Assembly (NCBI GenBank): GCA_949775045.1
Contig: OX459097.1
Span: forward strand, 2,763,598-2,827,597
Length of the DNA: 64,000 nucleotides
Source of the DNA: Metridium senile
Lineage: Eukaryota; Cnidaria; Anthozoa; Actiniaria; Metridiidae
Direction of reading: 5' to 3'
The translations under genes and the position numbers were made by a program. How positions within the stretch are numbered: the stretch's first letter is position 1; each line of letters begins with the position of its first letter. This document shows positions 52,250 to 62,567 of this stretch, piece after piece. Under the pieces are notes generated by a model, which saw only the letters and a list, made by a program, of their open reading frames with translations, was not told where the DNA came from and made no database searches.

Positions 52250-52500
52250 GCGGTCTCAAGCCGAGCACGCCGTATCCAATAATGGTGTTGTGTTTATTGA
52301 TGTTTATTGTTTCCGCACGCGAGATGGTTGTTAGGTTGTTATTTAAGAGAGAGATGAATTTTTTCGTGTTTTGTAATTTAGCGAAAAAATATTCTCTCGA
52401 TGGTATGTATACTACCTAGGGAATTGTTGTAGGTTTATTAGGGGTGTTGTAGGTTGCGTAATTCATCTTGGCGTTCTCTTGAGTCGCTTACCGAATTTTT
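52250..52500 (+). repeat. Internal B1-A2 split direct repeats
   Basis: B1 (52,250-52,353) abuts A2 (52,354-52,500). B1 matches the right end and A2 the left end of the element. The junction is the template that lets both ends be rebuilt during reverse transcription. Confidence 0.92.
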
Positions 52501-52724
52501 ATTTTTTGTTAATGATTTGTTTATTTGTATTTTTTCAGGTCGTTTGGATTGCAAAGATTCTGGTATACTTTGATGTTGCCTAGTTTGTTAAACTTTATAT
52601 TCTCCTGAATTAAATATTTTTGTTTGCTCAAGGGTGTATGTTTGTTGTCATTCTGTTTTGGTTTCAGACAAGGAGGTATTCATTCGCGCCGTTTAGTTTG
52701 GAACCATCCATGATTGTACGAGTT

Positions 52725-53035
52725 ATTATGGGACCATCTGTGCCCGTTTATTGTATTACTATGGCACCAACTGTGCCCGTCTGTGTATTATGGGACCACC
52801 TGTGCCCTTTGAAGATATTTTGGGACTATCTGTGCCCGTTTTTGTGTTACTATGGGACCAACTGTGCCCGTCTGAGTATTATGGGACCACCTGTGCCCGT
52901 TGAAGATATTTTGGGACTATCTGTGCCCGTTTTTTGTGTTACTATGGGACCAACTGTGCCCGTCTGAGTATTATGGGACCACCTATGCCCATTGAAGATA
53001 TTTTGGGACCATCTGTGGCCGTGCGTTTATTATGA
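52725..53035. repeat. Tandem array, 91-92-bp unit with TGTGCCCGT
   Basis: Units start near 52,785, 52,876 and 52,968 and repeat GTATTATGGGACCACCTGTG plus two related half-units. It lies between A2 and the recombinase gene. It is non-coding or a leader. Confidence 0.85.
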
Positions 53036-53169
53036 GACCTTTGCGTCTTTTTGTGTTATCATATGACCATCTTTTATACTACCTCTTGAGCAAAATATTT
53101 GTTATTGATTTTTCTTTCACTCTTACTAACACGTTTATTCTCATTGTATTAGATATTTTTCAGTCTCAG

Positions 53170-54102
53170 ATGTGGACCGAATTTGACGAGTCAATTCCTC
53201 CTCACCTACAAGGAATTTCAGATTCGGTAAAGCAAACGGTATTCGCCTCAAAAGCGGACGGGACTGTGAGGACCTACCTCAGTGGATTCAATGGGTGGAA
53301 ACGTTGGGCTGCCGTCAATGGCATGACTTATCTACCAGCTAACCCTTACCATGTTGCTGTTTACCTCCAGCTGATTAGTGAGAAAGCTAACTCTCCCTCC
53401 CCAATTACAAATGTGGTCTATAGTATCGACTGGGTGCACGGTTTGTCTGGCTACGATAAAGTGTCTGGTCACTGTTTGGTCCAATCGATGATGAATGCTT
53501 GCAAACGAAACCTTTCTAAACCTAAGGATAGAAAAGAACCTATTACTCCCGAGATGTTACGCTCTTTGGCTGAGAAACTTAAAGATAAGTCTTGTGTTGC
53601 TAGTCTAAGGACTCTTGCTATGTGCTTAATTGGCTTTGCAGGATTTTTTCGTTTCAGCGAGTTATGTTCTATTAGTGCCTGTGATATTCGTTTCTATTCA
53701 TCACATTGTTCAATCTTTCTAGAGTCTTCTAAGACGGACCAGCTGAGAGAGGGTGCATGGATCAACATTTCCAGGACAGGAAACATGACTTGCCCAGTGT
53801 CTGCCTTGGAAAAGTACATATCAGCAGCCGAGATTCAACTTGATGAAGATCTTCCTCTGTTTCGTGCTTTGGCCCCTCCCAACAGTTCTTCGAAAGTCCG
53901 CCGCCAGGGTATAAGTTACACCAGAGCAAGAGAGCTTATCAAGGAGGGATTTAAAGACATCACCGACGTTTCTAAAATAAGTCTACACAGTCTGCGATCA
54001 GGTGGAGCGACTGCCGCTGCCAATGCTGGTATTCCAGATCGTCTATTTAAAAGACATGGACGATGGGCTTGTGAAAACGCTTGTGAAAAGACTCCTACGT
54101 AA
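53170..54102 (+). pseudogene. Tyrosine recombinase of the Ngaro-like element, frameshifted at the end
   Basis: The preferred start is ATG at 53,170 (MWTEFDESIPPHLQG), after a possible acceptor TTTCAGTCTCAG. The N-terminal SAM-like domain is present (TVRTYLSGFNGWKRWAAVNG). Catalytic boxes: Arg in GFFRFSELCSI, LHSLRSGGATAAA (H-x-x-R) and RLFKRHGRW. A repeated GCTTGTGAAAA motif near 54,066-54,090 includes an extra 5 bp. The frame shifts there and stops at 54,102. The expected nucleophile tyrosine lies in another frame just beyond, at about 54,095. The enzyme is thus predicted inactive. Confidence 0.82.
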
Positions 54103-54361
54103 AAGACAATTTAAACTCGTTACTATCTGTATCTCGTTCATTAGGAATTTAACTACCGAGCCCAGCAGGTCGAGGGTTGTGATTCATAGGGCTGGGGTTT
54201 TTCCCCTAATTATTGCTACGAGTGCGTTGGGGTTTTTTCATCCTATGAATACTCGTTCACTCCCTTAGTAAAGAAGTTATTACGTTATATACAGAAATGA
54301 AACTATATCTCGAATGTAATTGGTTATGAACGTTCAATTATTGTCACGAAATAAACTATTA

Positions 54362-54465
54362 GCGGTCTCAAGCCGAGCACGCCGTATCCAATAATGGTGT
54401 TGTGTTTATTGATGTTTATTGTTTCCGCACGCGAGATGGTTGTTAGGTTGTTATTTAAGAGAGAG
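54362..54465 (+). repeat. Split direct repeat B2
   Basis: It is nearly identical to B1; it starts GCGGTCTCAAGCCGAGCACG and ends in TTAAGAGAGAG. It marks the right end of the retrotransposon. Confidence 0.92.
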
Positions 54466-55191
54466 CTTTCCTTATAAACAGCACGGCGGTGAATTGAGCT
54501 ATCTAGATCTTTCAATGAGATAATATGTCGTTGCTTTTCAGTCACTGTTAAAATGATATAAATTCACGAGAAGTTTATCTACAAAGTTTACAACGTTTTT
54601 GAAGTAAAGAAAAGTTCTTGTCTTTCTTTTTCTGCATACAAAAGGTTAATAAACAATCTTGAAATAGGTCGATTTGCTTGATTCAAAGTCCTGTCAGCGA
54701 TCCTAGTGCTTTCAACTTTCATCTTTTTCAAAAAGTAATTAATTAATTCCTTCAACAGTTGTCGGTGACTTCGACTAAATTTCTTGATTCTTATCATTTA
54801 TCGAAAAATAAGCTTTAGTAGGCTTTTTTTCTTAATGCAAACGTCCACAAGAAATACGAATTTACTCTCGTTTCAACATCCATCTTGGTTCACTCAGTGT
54901 TCGTGTCCGCTAAAATCCTTTGTAAAACTTATTTTTTGTTTCTTGACTTGCTTTGATGTTAAGACTGATATAAACAAAACCCTTTCTCTTTAAACGATAT
55001 TTGATTTGGAATGATGAAGAAAGCTGCAGTAATTTAATTTATTTAGCCCATATGTACTTTAGTATTCATTGGGTGGTTAACCTAACCATATCCAGGTCCA
55101 AGGTTATTTTTAATGGGTGTTTTATAAAATTCATCCGAATTTCATGCCATTTTAAATATGGAAGAAAAATATCAAACTGAAAATGTCTTAC
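54466..55191. other. Stretch without a recognisable gene
   Basis: It is AT-rich. A 69-codon minus-strand frame (54,588-54,797, charged and helical) has no recognisable family or splice context. Nothing else is seen before the orphan exon. Confidence 0.5.
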
Positions 55192-55288
55192 CTGGTACAA
55201 AAGAATTTGGTTTATCACTGTCAATACCTTGAACCAAAAGAATCAACAACCGCGAGACCATGTATGCGATATTTCTCTTGGGAGCCAT
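55192..55288 (-). CDS. Orphan signal-peptide exon, paralogue of gene A exon 1
   Basis: It reads MAPKRNIAYMVSRLLILLVQ and continues 12 residues to a CAG|GTAAGA donor in phase 1. Compared with gene A exon 1 it shows mostly conservative changes, one codon fewer, and conserved flanks beyond the donor and ATG. No PA14 exon is found downstream on the minus strand in this window. It is either the first exon of another family member whose next exons are far away, or a relic. Confidence 0.7.
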
Positions 55289-55839
55289 TACCAAAAGGAA
55301 TCGTTACAAATAAGCAAACTTTTTTTACAAGCCTATTATTCACACTAAACAGCCACATGAATGTCGCCATGACAACCGTATTACCTCCATCTTATTACCT
55401 CTATCAATTTAAGACAGCCAAACAGTTATATCAAGAAATAACTAACCGGCCATCAAAACAGAAACATATAGATAGTTAGCTTTTTAAGTCATTGTTCAAC
55501 ATTGAAAAAAGTTTAAATGGCGTTTCATATTAAAATGTTTACGACTAGCTGTCAAAGTGTGTTTATTTAATTTGAGATTTACATTTTTTTAAAGTGTTTT
55601 ACTTTGGTATTATTTATAATGCACCTACATTTTTTTCTATCGTTTATATAACTAATCAGTGTTTTAGACAAGTGGACAACGGGCTAATTATTGTAAGCTG
55701 TCACGTGTTACTCTTAAAATTGCTTACAGCTAATTTCTGAAATATAATAACCTATTTAATAACTTATCATTCTTAGTATTTTTGCTCTTTATGTATTTGT
55801 TTGCTCGCTCGCTTGTTTGTTTGTTTTAATTATTTATTC

Positions 55840-55900
55840 ATTCGTTTGTTTGTTTGTTTGTTTGTTTGTTTGTTTGTTTGTTTGTTTGTTTGTTTGTTCG
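55840..55900. repeat. (GTTT)n microsatellite
   Basis: About 14 uninterrupted TTTG units. Surrounding sequence (55,289-56,081) shows no gene. Confidence 0.95.
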
Positions 55901-56081
55901 TATGTTTATTTGCGTGTTTTGTTGGTTTTTGTTTTGTTTGTTTCTCATTGTTATGTACGTCATGTGTAGCAGTAGTTATATATTGGATAGTGAAGTTTGC
56001 GGCTGCCCAGACCTCCATACATACAAACATTATAGTCCGTGTTTCTGATAATTTTCGGACTTGACATATAAAAAAAGAAAA

Positions 56082-56212
56082 TTAAGGTTTACTGACAGGT
56101 TTTTTGCTGATGTTGGACTTGGCTTCTACATAGGTAACTTGGTCTTTCTTACAGCATACTTGAGTACACGTTGATGGACAGACAGGAGCAGTAGTGCACA
56201 CTGGAGGACAGG
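56082..56212 (-). CDS. Gene B exon 6: minicollagen-type cysteine-rich domain
   Basis: The exon starts after TTCAAAAG and encodes ACPPVC, then the remaining four cysteines spaced x5, x3, x3, CC, followed by KKDQVTYVEAKSNISKKPVS and stop. Classic minicollagen domains have spacing 3-3-3-3-CC; here the second loop has five residues. Confidence 0.82.
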
Positions 56213-59200
56213 CTTTTGAATGAAGGAAAAATGATTTGTTTGGAACGTATATAAAGAAAAAACAAAACAAATAGATTGACTATCGATTAATATTTATTGT
56301 ACAGAAACATTGTTGCGAATCGACCCGTATAACATCGCTTTACAGCAGTTACAAGTAACAAGCGCCCAATTCGAGTGGACGTCAATGAACTTCATATGCA
56401 TGGGACATATAATAATATGTCCGCGCCGGCTTGGATGAGGTCTGAGAAACTTTGCACTTTTTTTTATAAGATAGAGGAGAAATCATAAATATATATGTTA
56501 TTTACTCGAATAAGCGCCGATTTTTAAAGATATAATGTTACTCAAGAACAGCATTGGAAATGAATTTGTATCAAAAGCTATATTCTTCAATTCTAAGTTG
56601 TTATAATCCACTGCTCGTCCATTAAGTTATATCCCCAACATTCGTAGTTCTATTCGTAGGGGGACAGTGAGATCGATAAGCACAGCGGCGCTTATTCGAA
56701 TAAATACGGTACGTATCTGATATTCTTAACTATAGACAATAAATATCTAAAGTTGTAAAATTCATGAATAATTAATGAGGCGCAAAACCAATGAAGACAC
56801 TGCAATTGAGTCACATGTCACATTGTAAATACCAATACACAATGACATGAAGTAGCTAAAAGCACGGGAAGGGTTTGAAAAGTCATCAGGGAAAAGTTGG
56901 GGTTGATGAATTATTAATCAGTAAATTAACTTGTAATACAGATCCCATGCTGTCCTAATTAGTATTCATAACTTTTGATACAGGTCATCTTATTTGAGAA
57001 TGCACATTTTGTTTCGGTGAAAAAAAATTGTGTTAATAAAAGACACGAAATAGATTATTATCCACACTTTGTTTAATGAACTTTCTTCATTGTGAAATAT
57101 TACAATACAGTTTTTTTGTTCGTAAAGGCAATATTAATATTACAGTTATTGAAAACTAAATTAAAGAACACCTTACTTTCATTATCATTGCTTTGCCACT
57201 TCCCCAATAAACTTGGATAACCAGAAGTTGAGTTTTCGCAGACATTTCTTCAAATGGGACTGTCAAATCTTTCACGTTCGTCATATCGAAGCCATCCCAA
57301 CCACACGTCTCCAATTGTACTCGTTTATTTGTTCTTGTTTGCTGCCATTCAGTAAAGACTTTTACACACCATTTGGTATTGTATGTTGTATTCTTGGGAA
57401 CCACTTTTGAAAGTAAAATTCTCTCTTCGTTTTTGCTTTTAGATTCTCGAAAACGAGCCGCCATCTTCGACCTCAACTCTATACTAACAAACGGCTTACA
57501 AATAATTCAATAATAAATTAGATCAAAGCCATAAGTGAGGCAAATGAATACTAATCTCTTGAGACCTAGATGCTCACGATTTCACTTTTCTACACAATTT
57601 TGAATTCCAATAAGGAAACTCACTTGATTGCCCTTCATTGTCTTAGCGGTTTAATCCATTCTACAAGGAATATAAACATTCACATGCAATCTCAATGAAC
57701 TCTATATCGATTGGTTTTTGCGCCTTATTCATTATTCTTTGATTTCACAAGTAATGTACAATATTCGCGTCCGATCTGTATGGGCTTTACAATGGCTCGC
57801 CTGCGGCTTGCCATTGTAAATGCCCATACAGATCTCCCGCTCATATTGTGTATATTACTTTCAAAATAATTTATGTTCTTACCAGTAGGTTGAGGCGATG
57901 GTGCTGGTTGTGCATGGTAGTGGTAATGGTTGTGAATAGGATTTGGTACTAAAATAATACAAAATATATAAATTAACAGACAGCCTAATTTATTATCTTC
58001 AGTTAAATAGACAGCTCTATGTACAGATTAATGAGAGAAATATCATTTGCCCTTGGCAATTGGTCACGGTTTCAGCGGTTTCGACCGCGATGTGTTAACC
58101 ACTGCACCAGTAGGACCAACAATGCTGAATATGCAGCCGGACAATGTAGTGTTGGACAACTATGGGGGTCCCAGGGCGATATTAATCTCTAAGGGTAAGT
58201 TGAACACCGTAAATGGAAACGCACAATTGAATTCATTAGCTCTACGTACAGTCAATCTCTTAAAGGAAGTCTAGCTAAAACAAAGTTAATATCTGAAATA
58301 TTCCAAATATATCACGTGTCTCAGTTATTAAGAACTTGTCTTTTGTACCAAATATGGTTTATGCTCTTGGAATTTCTAGCCAATCAAGATAAAGCATTCA
58401 TCAATGTTTAATAAGACGCTGGGCATATGGAAAATTGTCAAAACCTCTTCAGTTTGGACCAACTTAACGTTAACAGGTAACAAGATTGGGTAAAAAGGTA
58501 ATATAAGAGCAAGTACACTCCCCAGTGAAAGTCTGTCTGAGATGTAAATGATGACACTATTTGTAAAAAGTTCTTGTTTTTCTTCGGTAATTTATGCCAG
58601 TCAGTGACTGATGAACTCATCCCGCTCTTTTCATTAGTCCTCCGTTTAACAGGTATTCAAAGCTAAATAATTAGTTATCCGGGAAGGAGAAAAGTCGAAA
58701 CAAGGATGTGAGGTCACTTGGAATCGAACTGGGACCTCTTGCACCAAAAGCCACGCACCGACCAACAGTACCATCCTTGTTCTTTTAATAGGCTATTTGC
58801 AACACTTGACCCTACCGAGTCACGTGACCCTACCCCTTTTAAATGGAGTAGCAATGTCAAAACGAAAATCAGAAATGAGAAAAGCACCTCAGCTTAAAAT
58901 GTAACACGAGAGAAATTTCATTAAATTTAAAATTCAATATTTTATAAGGATTGGAAAATATATAGCTGTACGTTTAATATAGCTATATAAGTGTTTAATA
59001 TTGCAAAAGGCGTATTTACTATGTTACCTTGTTGCGGTTTTTTGTTCTCTTTCATTACTTGTGGTCCTGCAATTTGACAAAAAAACGCAATACAGTTGTG
59101 GTCCAAAATAAAGATTTTATCTCCTCCGCAGGCTACTACTTTTCTCCTTTTTTCTCCTTTGGGATTCCTGTGATTCCTTACTGAGAACCAATCCCGATGA

Positions 59201-61476
59201 AAAGAGATATAAGAGATGCCTGCGAAGGAGGATATGTACGTTTCACATTTATACATAACCTATAGTAAGAAGATATGTACTTAAGAGAAAAGAGAATCGA
59301 AAATCCCCGTCGTGGATTTATTATAGCTTGGGTTACCTGTAGACGTATACAATAAGACGACACATATATGACATCACTTACCAGGTTTTGACGTCACTAT
59401 TACGTTAAGATAATGACTTTCATCATCACAGTTAGGTGTTGGGGTAATAGATATTTCCCCTCCCCCAGACAGCAATACTCTATATCTTTGCGTTGGATCA
59501 CTTGCTCTAAAGATGACTAAACGGTGCAGTTCTGGACTCTTGACCACGTTCTTGAATCGTAAGTTGCCTTGTTTGATCAGAAAGGGTTCGTCACTGAGGT
59601 CGGTTTGTATTTCGAAGGGAATACCTGCTTTGTTGATGAAATGGACCGCCACACAAACCTCTGTGAATGTAAAGACGAAGGAATGAAATATGAAATCAAG
59701 AGAGAATACTTTCTTTGATAATAGGTGGGTTCACACTAGCGATCTAAAGTAGGTCTAAAGTATACTTTGGTTAAACTTGTAGTGTGAACGGTCTCTGGCC
59801 ATCTCAAGTAATATACTTTGTTGTTATGGTTATTTTGCCTCTTCAAAGAAGCCGAAGTACGATTTCAAGCAGGATGTAGCCTATACCAGTAGGTCTTCCT
59901 GATCCGTAATAAATACAGTAAATGTACACCAAACCTGTCAGCTGCCAGTTCTTCTGTTGCAAAGTACTCATTAGAGGAATATGTTGACCATTTTAGAGGG
60001 AAATAAGGATCTTGTATTATTACTGGAAGCATTTTTGTATTATTTATTTCATTTACAAGATTCGCCACACAACTTTAGGCAGGGATAAAACCCACAGAGA
60101 AGATCTCCAATAATGGTTTCCCAATTTTTGGTTCATAGGATGTATCAAAGCTTCTAAAAAACGATTCCACGGGAAACCAACTTGATTCAAAAATGGCCTA
60201 TGATTGACAGATTAAAGGCTATTAGAGTAATATACTTGTTCGTCAGTGTGAACGCCTTACTCGCTTATTATGGCAAACGAACCTAAAGAACATACTTTGT
60301 TACACCTGTAATTTAGACCTACTTTGAGTCTAGTGTGAACCAATCTATTACTCTTGGATATGATTATGTCTTAAATTATGAGTTTGTCTGATGTTGACAT
60401 CGTACCCTTTTTTTTTTCAGGAAGCCCTTCCCAGTGTTGTTCTTTATCTTTTTGCTTATGACCTGGTAATTCAGGACTGTTTATCGCTACAACGTCTTTA
60501 CAATTTTGTAATGGGCTCTCGTTACTTGGTAATACTTGGAAATAGAAGGAGCAGCTCTGAAAAAAATTTCCATTAGATATGTCCATTTGTGATAAAACAG
60601 TGAGGTCATGGTGGGTCGGGGATCCGTTGTCTTTAGGATTCACACATAAAAACCAACAGGCCTGATCATTTTTGACCTTGACATTCATCTCCACAGCAGC
60701 AGGATATTCAACAGAACGATATAGCTGAAATGTTGCCGATTTAACTAAAAGAAAACAAAGGAAAATAGTCGTTATGGACGCATACTATCTTCATGTTCCT
60801 GTCTAGCTTCTTTTTCATTATCCAATCAATCATTGATCATCGTCATCATCATTATTGACATCGTCATCATATTATTATTATTATCTTTATCACCACTGTA
60901 GCTGTCCATTAGTTTTTAGTTATTTTTGTTGTTTAGTGTTTTGTTTGTTCTTTGAGAATTCACTGCCATTGATCGTATATAAATAGTTCAAGGCCTTTGG
61001 ACTGTTCGCACTAAAAAAACCTTGCAATGCAATTTTCGTCGATAAATACTTTACTTAGATGCTTGAACGTTGTTGATCTGAAACTTTTCTCTGTGAGATG
61101 GTTATTAATTGTTGATCCATTGATTGGCCTTTCAGACTCTCTGTGTAATGTTTTTGTACTACGTTTCGACGCAATTTAATTTTGGTTGTCTTCTTCAGGT
61201 ACTGATCTCGTTTTTGCTTTTATTGTTATTAAAAGTGGTTTCCAATAATCAATGTCTGCATGAATATTCAATAACTTTTTGTTGTTGGTCTGTGTCTTAA
61301 AGGGATTCTAAGCAGAATCATTTCTTTTTTCGCTGTGTGTGTGTTTTGTGTTATATTTTTAATAACGTAACAATAAGACCAAAAATTAAACGGAATCAGT
61401 ACCTGAAGAAGACAGACACAATTGCATCATCATTATTTTTGATTATCATATAATAATCATCAGTTTCAATGTCCTT

Positions 61477-61511
<35 letters not shown>

Positions 61512-61839
61512 TAAACCAATGTAAATCAGAATCGAACTTACTAAATGATAATGCTCTTTCTGGTTGTGCCAGGACAAATTTGTAGTTTTTCTGTCGTAGA
61601 AAGTAGCCAGGAACACAGGCTGATTCCAATGACACAATTTCTTTTTCAGCATTGGGGAAATATGAAGTAAATCCTTTTTTTATTTTGAACACATGGCAAA
61701 AACTCCTCAGGGATACTTCACTCTCAACGGATTGAAAGCACAAGTTTTTTGTGCTGTTCTCTTGTATTGCAGGTTGGTTCATTGAAAATATTTTGTAGTA
61801 GGCTCCAGTAACCACTAAGAGAAGAAATGAATACGTCAT
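56082..61839 (-). CDS. Gene B: secreted AbfB-like protein with minicollagen-type Cys-rich tail (6 exons, 383 aa)
   Basis: The model joins 61,542-61,839, 60,406-60,744, 59,382-59,660, 59,028-59,066, 57,883-57,948 and 56,082-56,212 on the minus strand. All introns are GT-AG and phase 1, and the sum is 1,152 nt. Parts: signal peptide (MTYSFLLLVVTGAYYKIFS), an AbfB-like trefoil motif spanning exons 1-2 (VSLESACVPGYFLRQ ... SATFQL), a beta-rich exon 3, Pro/Lys and His/Pro linkers, and a C-terminal C-x3-C-x5-C-x3-C-x3-CC motif. In cnidarians, similar six-Cys domains on minicollagens cross-link the nematocyst capsule wall. A nematocyst role is therefore likely but inferred. Confidence 0.8.
57177..57464 (-). 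pseudogene. Crypton-like (KIAA1958-type) first exon in gene B intron 5
   Basis: From ATG at 57,464: MAARFRESKSKNEERILLSK, then VVPKNTTYNTKWCVKVFTEW, a pattern like the N-terminal DNA-binding part of Crypton-derived DUF3504 proteins. It ends at GAAA|GTAAGG in phase 0, which does not fit gene B's phase-1 introns. It is therefore separate from gene B. No matching recombinase exon is seen downstream. Confidence 0.45.
57745..57862. repeat. Hairpin palindrome in gene B intron 5
   Basis: CAAGTAATGTACAATATTCG pairs with the complement near 57,845-57,860. The core pairs ATCTGTATGGGC with GCCCATACAGAT. It is a foldback MITE. Confidence 0.75.
57883..57948 (-). CDS. Gene B exon 5: His/Pro-rich linker
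   Basis: A 66-nt phase 1-1 exon encodes PNPIHNHYHYHAQPAPSPQP. It has TTTTAG before and CTG|GTAAGA after. The His/Tyr run could bind metal; the Pro run resembles linkers near minicollagen cysteine domains. Confidence 0.7.
58705..58790 (-). mobile_element. tRNA-like SINE head
   Basis: On the minus strand it has a B-box-like AGTTCGATTCC and an A-box-like TGGTCGGTGCGTGG about 40 bp upstream, with flanks AAGGATG..CATCCTT. The internal spacing resembles a tRNA, but the acceptor stem and terminal CCA are absent. A tRNA-derived SINE relic is the likely explanation. Confidence 0.45.
59028..59066 (-). CDS. Gene B exon 4: 13-residue linker
   Basis: A 39-nt phase 1-1 microexon encodes PQVMKENKKPQQ. It has AATTGCAG before and AAG|GTAAC after. 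Confidence 0.65.
59382..59660 (-). CDS. Gene B exon 3: beta-rich domain
   Basis: The phase 1-1 exon encodes CVAVHFINKAGIPFEIQTDL, then LVIFRASDPTQRYRVLLSGG and a Pro/Thr end. It looks like one compact beta domain, not assigned to a family. Acceptor CACAG and donor CTG|GTAAGT. Confidence 0.8.
59728..60348. mobile_element. MITE with TTCACACTAG termini in gene B intron 2
   Basis: GGTTCACACTAG at the left is inverted at the right (CTAGTGTGAACC at 60,333-60,344). AAAGTAGGTCTAAA follows on both sides. No protein is encoded; the ends resemble those of common animal MITEs. Confidence 0.75.
60406..60744 (-). CDS. Gene B exon 2
   Basis: It begins after TTTTAG with KSATFQLYRSVEYPA, completing the AbfB-like motif, then NDQACWFLCVNPKDNG and FFQSCSFYFQVLP. 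It ends in a Lys-rich stretch (EGLPEKKKG) at a G|GTACGA donor, less typical but phase-correct. Confidence 0.75.
61473..61512. repeat. (CAT)n microsatellite in gene B intron 1
   Basis: About twelve CAT units just downstream of the exon 1 donor. On the minus strand they would encode poly-Asp if intron 1 were retained. Confidence 0.9.
61542..61839 (-). CDS. Gene B exon 1: signal peptide and start of AbfB-like domain
   Basis: It encodes 99 residues and ends at TTTA|GTAAGT, phase 1. The frame could be read on through the (CAT)n microsatellite to 61,396, giving poly-Asp, but the consensus donor lies before it and restores a match to the AbfB pattern in exon 2. Confidence 0.8.
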
Positions 61840-62151
61840 GATATCAGTAAGGATTATTACAAGTTTTTATTCACGAGTTTTTCGAATCATATCGAGAACA
61901 TATCGAGGCTCAGTTGAGAGCAAGTGAGCGATACTATACCAAAAACGAGTGAATAATAACGAAAGCAGGCTCTTTACATGCTATAAATTGTTTATTAGTC
62001 GGGCTAGAGGGCCCAACTCTAGGTTTACCTTTTAGTCAATCTATGTATGTATCAGCAAGGAGCCATTTTGCATGACCATGCGCGAAATGCTGTACTATGG
62101 CATCGCAAAGCAGGCTCACCACAGGCTACCGACGCATTCACTTGTAACAAA

Positions 62152-62240
62152 ATGTCGCTGAGCTATCGCGTTTTGTTATATTTATCTATCTTTCTTATCA
62201 TTTCTATCGCTTATTGTGAGTGTAGCAAAAACACAGTCTA
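62152..62240 (+). CDS. Possible signal-peptide first exon on the plus strand
   Basis: MSLSYRVLLYLSIFLIISIA followed by YCECSKNT is a good secretory signal sequence with a preceding AACAAA context. A donor could be CTAC|GTAATT. No downstream exon can be identified before the window ends. It is divergent from gene B, about 300 bp from its ATG. Confidence 0.3.
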
Positions 62241-62567
62241 CGTAATTCAATAGAAATAACAAAAGACTTAATTTAAACAATGAATGAAGCTAACAAAGAA
62301 TACAATAGATTTCCGGTACAAACAGAAGGAGCCAAAATTCTAGGCAAAACAGCACTTTTTATGGCAGAAAATTTAACATTGCACTACCTTACCCAAATTT
62401 TTCCAACAAATCAAACATGATAGATCGAAAGCACAGAAACAAAGGACATTAAATCAAATGGAATTTGTGTGGTATTCTCTCACACAAGTTAGCCATGTAA
62501 TCAAGAATAATAATAACCATATTCGCATAATCATACTGTGTTTGATGCTACATAAAAATGCAACAAA

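Larger units (their letters stand above)
43557..54465 (+). mobile_element. Ngaro/PAT-like tyrosine-recombinase retrotransposon with three nested insertions
   Basis: The split direct repeats are intact: A1 43,557-43,703 and A2 52,354-52,500 (147 bp), B1 52,250-52,353 and B2 54,362-54,465 (104 bp). Order along the element: A1, gag, reverse transcriptase and RNase H, B1A2, recombinase, B2. This arrangement identifies a split-repeat member of the DIRS order. Insertions at 44,226-48,304, about 49,146-50,272 and about 50,350-50,840 break the genes, and the recombinase has a frameshift. Removing the insertions leaves about 5.2 kb, normal for the group. Confidence 0.9.

Noticed and set aside
55801..56064. 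Cys/Val-rich frame over the (GTTT)n run
   Set aside because: Simple-repeat translation only, present in several frames and both strands.
58690..58795. Functional tRNA gene
   Set aside because: There are box-like motifs only; the acceptor and anticodon stems do not form. Kept as a SINE-like relic.
61396..61541. Poly-Asp extension of gene B exon 1
   Set aside because: It reads through a (CAT)n microsatellite after a perfect GTAAGT donor. The spliced alternative keeps phase and restores the AbfB-like motif.
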